A stretch of DNA of 64,000 nucleotides, taken from assembly GCA_021464415.1 (NCBI GenBank), contig JAKCWG010000769.1:124001-188000 (forward strand), read 5' to 3'. This stretch comes from Lonicera japonica. Its lineage: Eukaryota > Streptophyta > Magnoliopsida > Dipsacales > Caprifoliaceae. Shown here one piece after another: positions 57,600 to 64,000 of this stretch (within the stretch, counting starts at the first letter, position 1; each line of letters starts with the position of its first letter). The translations under genes were made by a program, and so were the position numbers. Under the pieces are notes generated by a model that was given only the letters and a program-made list of their open reading frames with translations, searched no databases and was not told where the DNA came from.

Positions 57600-58415
57600 T
57601 CAATTGAGACAATATGACCTAAAACAATACCTTGGATAAACCATGAAATGGCATTTTTCCCAATTCAGAATAAGATTATTGTCTTTACAACAAACTAAGA
57701 CTTTCTCCAGATTTTGGAGACAATCTTCAAAAAAATCACTAAAAAGAGAGAAATTGTCCATGAAAACTTCGAGAAATTTTTCTACCATGTCACTAAAGAT
57801 ACTCATCATGCACCTTTGAAAGGTTGCTGGTGCATTGCACAAGCCAAATGGCATTCTCTTATAAGCAAAAGTACCAAAAGGACAAGCGAAAGTGGTTTTC
57901 TCCTAATCTTCGAGAACGATCTTTATTTGATTATAACCACTGTAACCATCCAGAAAGCAATATAAAGAATGACTAACAACTCTCTCCAAATTTTGATCAA
58001 GAAATGGGAGTGAAAAATGATCTTTTTTGGTTACAAAGTTAAGCTTGCAATAATCAATACAAATGCGCCATCCAGTGGTAACACGTGCGGGAACTAGCTC
58101 ACCTTCAGCATTAAGAACAACAGTTATACTAGATTTCTTAGGTACAACCTGAGTAAGACTTACCCATTTGCTATCAGAGATAGGGTATATGATACCAACA
58201 TCTAAGAGCTTAAGAACTTCCTTGCAGACTACTTCTTTCATGTTGGGGTTTAACCTCCTCTGCATCTGATGAGAGGGCTTAGCATATTCTTCAAGGTATA
58301 TTTTATGAGTACAGATATTAGGGCTTATACCTTTAAGATCAATTATAGTCCATCCTAAAGCATCTTTATGTAACTTAAGAATTTTCAAGAGCTCAGACTC
58401 TTCATTAAAATTCAA
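57600..58415 (-). pseudogene. Athila-like reverse transcriptase
   Basis: A single frame with one TAG at 57903-57905, in place of the Gln expected before EKTTF. Motifs in order: PSHQMQRRLNPNMKEVV, GWRICIDYCKLNFVTKKDHF, CFLDGYSGYNQI (first catalytic Asp), PFGLCNAPATFQRCM, and VFMDNFSLFS. In the last motif the second Asp of the FMDD-type catalytic pair is Asn (codon 57753-57755), a G-to-A change that would abolish activity. Confidence 0.93.
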
Positions 58416-58475
58416 CTTGCTTGAGACTATAACAGGATAAGTTTTGGATTCTCCTAAAAAGGCATACTTTAGCTC

Positions 58476-59400
58476 TTAGGGTTGGGGCTTAAGTTCCAAT
58501 TTGGGAGCTTCGAATGCAGAAGGGATGACTAAAGAATTACTCAGTGGGAGTTCTTCAAACTTTTCAGTCCGCATATCATGTTCTGCTTCAAGCTCTTCAG
58601 AATCTATGCTGGAATTAAGATCAGAAGCTGCCTCATTTATCTCCTTCTCGATAGGAGAATAAGCTTCAAAATCAGAAAGATAATGAGTCAAAGTTAACTT
58701 AACTGGGTCCTCATACTATAACAAACTAAAGTATTCCTCTAAAACTGTATCCAAGTAACTGACTTCTCGAATATCTTCTTCTTCAAGATCTGACTGTTTA
58801 GGAATTAAGAAAATATTGACATCGAGAGTCATATTTTCGAACAAAAGCTTCATAATACCATTTATAACACTGATAATAGCATTGATAATAACTAGGAAAG
58901 GTCTTCTTAAAATAATGAGAATCTGGGTACCAATATTAGCCATAGTTGAGTATCTAGAACAACAAAGTCAATTAGATAAACAAAATTACAACCTTAACCA
59001 AAATATATCCAACTACTCCTCGTGGGACTTTCACGGAACGATCAGCCAGTTGCAAAGTAATTCTCGTGGGTTTCAACTCACCCAAACCTAACTACTGATA
59101 AACAGCACACGGGAGTAAGTTCACACTAGAACCAAGATCTAGGAAAGCATGTTTAATATTTTGATCACCAATGTAACAAGAAATGGTAGGACAACTAGGA
59201 TCCTTGTGCTTGGCTGGAAAATTATGTTGAATGATCGAGCTCATCTGATTAGCTAAAAATGATTTCTTCTAAATATAGACTCTTCTATTTATGGTGCACA
59301 AGTCTTTAAGAAACTTAACATAAGAAGGAATTTTCTTGATCGCATCCAAGAGAGGAATTTTGATCTTCACTTATTTAAAAAGATCAAGAATCTCATAATT
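58476..59400 (-). pseudogene. Athila-like protease and linker to RT
   Basis: The protease active site FLDLGSSVNLLP is intact (DLGS codons 59128-59139), preceded by CPTISCYIGDQNIKHA and followed, after a TAG, by LGLGELKPTRITLQLADRS. The stretch 58943-58716 (LRRPFLVIINAI, VNGIMKLLFENMTLDVNIF) is the C-terminal half of the domain in a shifted frame. 58691-58476 is the acidic linker that leads to RT. Confidence 0.85.
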
Positions 59401-60095
59401 ATGGTTATCCTTAGCCGGTTTTTGTAACCTTTGAGGAAAAGGAACAAAAATGTGAGGAATTGAAGTTTCATCTTTTTCAGGAACATCATTCACATTCTCG
59501 ACTTCTACCTCGACTTATTTAGCTATCTCAGCTTCTCTCAAGGCTTCAGTAGAAGTGCATTGCTTGGTTTTAACTTCTTCATCTTTTTCCTCCGTCCTTC
59601 TTGTTAGAACAATTCAGGTGGAGGTGGCTCTATCTGATTGTCAACAACTCTACCACTCCTCAAAGTAGTGATAGCTTTAACTTGCTCATGATATTGCTTA
59701 GTGCCTGAAGAAGAAGAGTTATTAGTGGCTTTGGGATTAGGCTGAGTTTAGGCTGGGAAAACTGCCTTCCCCTTCGAATCATTCTGACTACCAATCTTAT
59801 CCATAGAAACTTTCATCTAATTCATTATTTGCAACATCTACTGGAACATGCCTTGCAAATTCTCCTAAAGGACTTTCCTATGCAGTGGAATATAAGAATT
59901 AGGATTCGAACCTTGAGGTTGTTGATATTGATGCGGTGGAGATTGGAAACTAACTGGAGGTTGGGACTGCTGGTAGAATGGTTGAAGTGGTCGAGGTGGT
60001 TGAAAATTAGACTAGGGCTGCTGGAACGATTGAGAGGATTTCATGGGGTTCCCTTCATAGTTGTTACCAGACCAACTGAGGTTGGGGTGGTTCCT

Positions 60096-61296
60096 CTAAG
60101 ATGGGTTATATCGATCCCCATAAGAATTGGGTTTGCCAATTTCCATGACAATATTGACATCAATGTTCAACATTTCTCTAAGGGCTAGGATGGTCGGACA
60201 GTCACTAGTGAGATGACAAAGCGTGTCACAAATGCTGCAAGCTTGTTTCACGAACTGCTTAGGAGCTGATTCTCCTTTCTTTGTTTCCAAGGATTCAAGT
60301 TTTTGACAAATAGTATCTAGCTTAGCATTGATTTCATCGTCATCCTTCAGTTGGTACACACCAGCTTGTGCTACCTTTGCTCTAGTTGTACCTGCCTTAG
60401 CACTCGGTTCCCATTCCTGAGAAACTTCAAAAAACTATTGGAGATATCCTTCAACATCTGTAGGACTTTTCCTAAGAATTGTCCATTGCACATTAATTCA
60501 ACAAATTAACGAGTGGAGGGAACTAGACCATCGTAGAAGAAACTGATGATTCTTCACTTTTCATAACCGTGATGAGGGCAAGAATTAAGAAGATCTTTGA
60601 AGTACTCCCAACACTGGAAGTAGGTTTCATCATCCTTCTTAGAGAAGTTTTGAATCGCCTTCTTCGAGTTGGAAGTAAGATGTAAAGGAAAGAATTTCTC
60701 GAGGAATTCCTCTTGAAGCTCTTGCCATGAGTTGATGGATCTCGGGCGCAGAGAGATGAACCAAGTCTTAGCTTTATCCTTCAGGGAGAAAGAAAATAAC
60801 TTCAACTTAATTGTATCTTCAGAATAGTTCTGGTCACTGAAAGTGGCACAAACATCCTCAAATTCTCGAATATGAAGACAGGCTTGTTCACTTTCAAACC
60901 CATGGTATGTGAGTAGAAGTTGAATCATGCCATTGAAAAAATGGAAATTATTAGCATCATTTAGAAAATTAATGCAAGAAGGAGTAGCATTTTTTCCAGG
61001 AAGTAGGAGTTCACGCAAAGTAAGATTAGGATTTTGAACTGATTGGTTAACTCTATTATTAGCTGCTTGTGCTGCTGCAAATGCGACTGCTTGTTCTTCA
61101 ACATCCTAATCGGCCAATGGGTGTTCAGCTGCCCACAGGATAGTACCGTTCGAAGAATCAGAAGAAAAAGAAAGTGGAAAGACTCATATGATAGAGATAG
61201 TTCGTCGTCTGACTTGTACTTGTCAGAAATGACACGGTACTCGTACAGAGGATCACTTGAAATACGATTATTAGGACCACGAAGCCAAGGTTTCAT
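60096..61296 (-). pseudogene. Athila-like gag
   Basis: The N-terminal segment from 61296 (KPWLRGPNNRISSDPLYEYR) is out of frame with the main gag core at 61018-60554: SCINFLNDANNFHFFNGMIQ, LKDKAKTWFISLRPRSINSW, EFLEKFFPLHLTSNSKKAI. After a break, 60359-60096 holds a coiled-coil stretch (AKLDTICQKLESLETKKGES) and a CCHC knuckle CSICDTLCHLTSDC (Cys-x2-Cys-x4-His-x4-Cys). Frameshifts and stops make it inactive. The knuckle type differs from the CHHC of the Tat-like gag at 34-36 kb. Confidence 0.9.
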
Positions 61297-61379
61297 ATAC
61301 TAGGCAAAAACCTAATACAGAATCCTAGGATGAAAAGAAAAGAAAGAAACTAGGAATAAACAAATGGATCAAGTTAACC

Positions 61380-61441
61380 ATCCTCGACAACGGCACCAGA
61401 AATGTCTTGTATCCCCGACAACGGTGCCAGAAATGTCTTGA
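61380..61441 (-). repeat. 31-bp tandem duplication of the primer-binding site and LTR edge
   Basis: Units 61380-61410 and 61411-61441 both read ATCC, then a CCGACAACGG-type core, then the CCAGAAATGTCTTG edge. The right unit abuts the LTR and holds the working PBS (minus strand TGGCACCGTTGTCGGGGA, 61429-61412). The left unit is a diverged copy (TGGTGCCGTTGTCGAGGA) that includes nine bases of the LTR end. Confidence 0.85.
61412..61429 (-). promoter_or_regulatory. primer-binding site of the Athila-like element
   Basis: Minus strand TGGCACCGTTGTCGGGGA, four bases inside the LTR end at 61434. Close to the TGGCGCCGTTGCCGGGGA type (tRNA-Asp complementary) used by Athila and relatives, with two transitions. 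Confidence 0.8.
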
Positions 61442-63940
61442 CTACATTCAAAAAGTGCAAAGTATTACGCCCAAGTGCAAGCGATCAAGTTATAATATAC
61501 TTGGGGAAGTCTAGGGTCGAACCACAGGGAAGGTAAGGAACCTATTTCTTCTAGTTATCACTCTTAGGGGAAGAAGGGAAAAGAAAAGAAAAGATTATTG
61601 AAATGAGGAATAAGAAAGGAAAAATGAAACTAAATTAAACTACTAACTAACTTAAACTAAAACTAAAAGCAAATCTAGTCCTAGGGTGCAAAATTAAAGG
61701 GAATCCACAAGTGCAAATTTTCTACATAAAAGGCTTCCTAAATGCACTAGGGGCATGCAATTGAATTAAAAATAAATTAATTAATTAAAACAGCGCATAA
61801 ACTCGACAAAACATATTACCAAGTGAATTAAAACCAATAAGAAACAAACATTAGGGTATCCGTAGCTAAGGAGTACGAAACTAGTCTAATCGAGTAATCC
61901 AAATCTAAGTTTAAATAAGATTTTTCACTAAGATTCATCTCCTAGACCTTCCAATCATCCAATTATATTTCTACAACAAGTATATCATAGCCCATGCGTG
62001 ACAAATACTATATAGACTAGTTTTGAGCAATGGAATTCGATAGTGAAGCTTTTTGACTTTGAAAAAGTGTAATTTAGAACCTAGTATTACTAATGCGAGA
62101 CAAAAATAATCCAAGTTGATTAAACTTCTCAAAAATCAGTAGCTTAACACTATCATAAGTTTTGAATATGTTTGAACATGATTCAAATCAAATCCGTCTT
62201 AAAAAGAATACCGAAAGTCAAAACTAGCACTTTTTCGGTACTTACGTGAATAAATACCAAAATAGCGCCAAATCAGCCAATTCACTTAAGAAACTAACAT
62301 AACTTATAGAAACATGTTTTTAAGGCATGAAAAGATAATAAATTACTCATACATTCAGTAGGTGATCTATAACCAATGAAAAAATCAGATTCAAACCTAA
62401 ATTGGATTACATTCAAAGATTAAGTTCGCATCTTTCACTACGGACCCCTAACTAACGATTTAGATAGACATATTCAAATTAGAAAATAAAATAAGAATAT
62501 CAATAATGAAAAATAGTATACAAATACCTAATAACATAGAAACTCAAATTTGAAAACTTTTGGCTTTGGAATTTCTCAATTTCGATTTAAAACGAAGATT
62601 TTATGCTTAAAATGGTAAACAGACTCAAAACGAACATAAATTGAAGAAATTTGACTAAAACCCAAAATATTCTGAATAATCAAATTACTTATGATGAAAA
62701 ATGAATCACATATGAATAGCATTGAAAAACGATAAACTATTTGAATATAGAACGAGAAACAAGCATAAATCGATGAAAAACCGAAATACCAACAAAATGG
62801 ATCTATAAACCCTAGAACCAGCCCCTAAAACGATGGTTTAGGGTTAATTCAGAATATATAAGACCCCTAAAAACTAATCTATGAATATCTAAGCAAACAA
62901 ACAATTAAAAGAAATTGAATCGCAAGAAAATAGAAAACTAGCGTTTACCTAGATGAAGAACATCAATTGCAATTGAAACTTGATATAATTGTGAATGGAA
63001 TCTTGATTACACCAATAATCCAGGCTTAATATGATATAAACAAACTAAACTAACAATTGTATTTAGGAATTGAAAAGAAAAACACTCAAGTTTGATCGTC
63101 ATATGTAGCGCAAAAGCTTCCAAGAAAGTTACGGTGCTCTCTGCTCTCTACCTATCGTAATATGATTGATGCCTACCCTAAATTATAAGATATTTGGTCT
63201 TTTATATGTCCCACAAGTATCTCTGGTCATGAGTTGGATAATCCTTGAAGAAACGGGTGGGTCGAAAAGAGCCAAAAACCAAAAGCAGGCCAAAAAAACA
63301 AGTGGGGATCGATCCCCACCATGTGGGGATTGATCCTCAAGTTTTTTTTTTTTGGTTGCTTCTTCTTTTACTCATAACTTTTTGCTCCAAACTCCGATTG
63401 ACACATTGTTTTCGCCTACGCGTAGGTAATTTAATTATTTACAACTTTTATTTCTGGAGATTTCTTCAAATTCTCATTGTAAAAAAACTTTGATCAGCTA
63501 CAACTTCGGACTTTTTATGACAGTTCTCGATTTTTCTCAAAAACTTCCGAAATTGATTCGGTTGAGCTTATTTCCTCTTGGGATCACTTTTGGACACTTG
63601 CATTCACTTCATTCATGCTTGGGGACTTGCTTTTCTCTTTTTGCTAGCGCTTTAGGGATAGTTTGCGGAGTTTCCTCGCCACAGGCCTCGAAATGGGTAT
63701 TGACTTCTTTTCTGGGCCTTCTTCTTGCACTTTTTCGCTTTCAACCTTCTATCTTACATACAAGCTCAGTTGTTTAACCACTTTAGGCCTACAAAATGGC
63801 TTAGTAACACAAAAATATAATGCAGTGCCTTCTTTTCATGCTTAAACTGAATTTACATGTAATTTTTGGTTTTAGATAGTAACTAGAAGCTAATTGGGCC
63901 TTGTTTAAGGGATTAAAAATGCAATTTCTGGGCTCAATCA
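61434..63940 (-). repeat. 5' LTR of the Athila-like element, complete
   Basis: 2507 bp. On the plus strand it begins TGTCTTGACTAC and ends TTTCTGGGCTCAATCA, giving TG...CA ends on the minus strand. TATA box at 63199-63207 (minus). Perfect palindrome TGGGGATCGATCCCCA at 63303-63318, followed by an imperfect second copy at 63324-63339. Confidence 0.9.
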
Positions 63941-64000
63941 TAACTATTGGTAAGGTGGAATCTTCTAAATCTTTTGGTGATATGCGTCCTATTGGTATGG
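63941..64000. other. flank of the Athila-like element
   Basis: Sequence outside the LTR; too short to interpret. Confidence 0.5.

Larger units (their letters stand above)
49084..63940 (-). mobile_element. Athila-like Ty3/gypsy retrotransposon, degenerate
   Basis: Reading on the minus strand: 5' LTR 63940-61434, primer-binding site 61429-61412, gag 61296-60096, protease about 59.3-58.9 kb, RT 58415-57600, RNase H 57512-56900, integrase 56808-55600, two post-pol frames 54975-53683 and 53421-52343, non-coding 3' region, polypurine tract 50343-50336, truncated 3' LTR 50335-49084. This order, the PBS of the TGGCRCCGTTG type and extra ORFs after pol are typical of Athila. Every gene carries stops or frameshifts. 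Confidence 0.88.

Noticed and set aside
62692..63940. 62692 as the left border of the 5' LTR, where similarity to the other LTR begins
   Set aside because: The primer-binding site and TG...CA ends place the true border at 61434; 62692 only marks where the truncated partner stops.
1..64000. tRNA, rRNA or organelle-DNA insertions
   Set aside because: No cloverleaf, rDNA motif or plastid/mitochondrial gene sequence was recognised by eye; a covariance-model scan was not possible.

Overview
The window is nuclear DNA of a flowering plant, almost certainly a eudicot. It is strongly AT-rich, intron-split host exons are visible, and remnants of both TIR-type (TNL) and coiled-coil-type (CNL) NLR resistance genes occur together; TNLs are absent from grasses. 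The rest is largely plant retrotransposons and MITEs. No species call is made.

Only one gene is certain: an uninterrupted 835-residue DYW-class pentatricopeptide repeat (PPR) protein at 11494-14001 (+), resembling by memory the Arabidopsis mitochondrial protein At5g13230. A second, probable small gene lies just behind it. Six short segments at 14194-15981 have consensus splice borders and splice in frame to a basic protein of about 137 residues that I do not recognise. Other host sequence is debris: a BLOC-1 subunit 2 (BLOS2) fragment at 2.1-2.4 kb, an SR-splicing-factor RRM exon at 10.4 kb, a CNL tail at 18.1-18.4 kb, TNL leucine-rich exons at 25.0-25.9 kb and a second PPR fragment at 30.6-30.9 kb.

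Layout. 1-7.6 kb: intergenic DNA with small TIR elements (Stowaway-like, fold-back, PIF/Harbinger-like with an odd internal satellite) and simple repeats. 7.9-9.6 kb: broken Ty1/copia integrase-RT. 11.5-16.0 kb: the gene island. 16.1-18.0 kb: hAT-like element with a minisatellite. 18.46-20.76 kb: large inverted repeat carrying two copies of an unknown coiled-coil ORF. 22.0-23.9 kb: Ty3/gypsy remnant. 24.1-26.0 kb: MULE-like MITE abutting the TNL exon. 26.4-29.4 kb: L1 LINE ORF split by a solo LTR. 31.97-48.03 kb: a nested stack, in which a MULE-like fold-back element was hit by a Tat-like gypsy element (GTTCC duplication). That element was itself hit by two further LTR insertions, one of which carries yet another LTR. 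49.1-63.9 kb: a long Athila-like gypsy element on the minus strand with gag, protease, RT, RNase H, integrase and two post-pol reading frames, all decayed.

The most unusual signal cuts across families. At least six LTRs of distinct families carry short perfect or near-perfect palindromes in the U3 region. Where a TATA box can be seen, they lie about 20-240 bp upstream of it. The palindrome differs between families but is repeated or preserved within each. In the Athila-like element the two LTR copies differ in sequence yet both remain perfect palindromes. In one small LTR the palindromes form a regular five-unit array of period about 42 bp.
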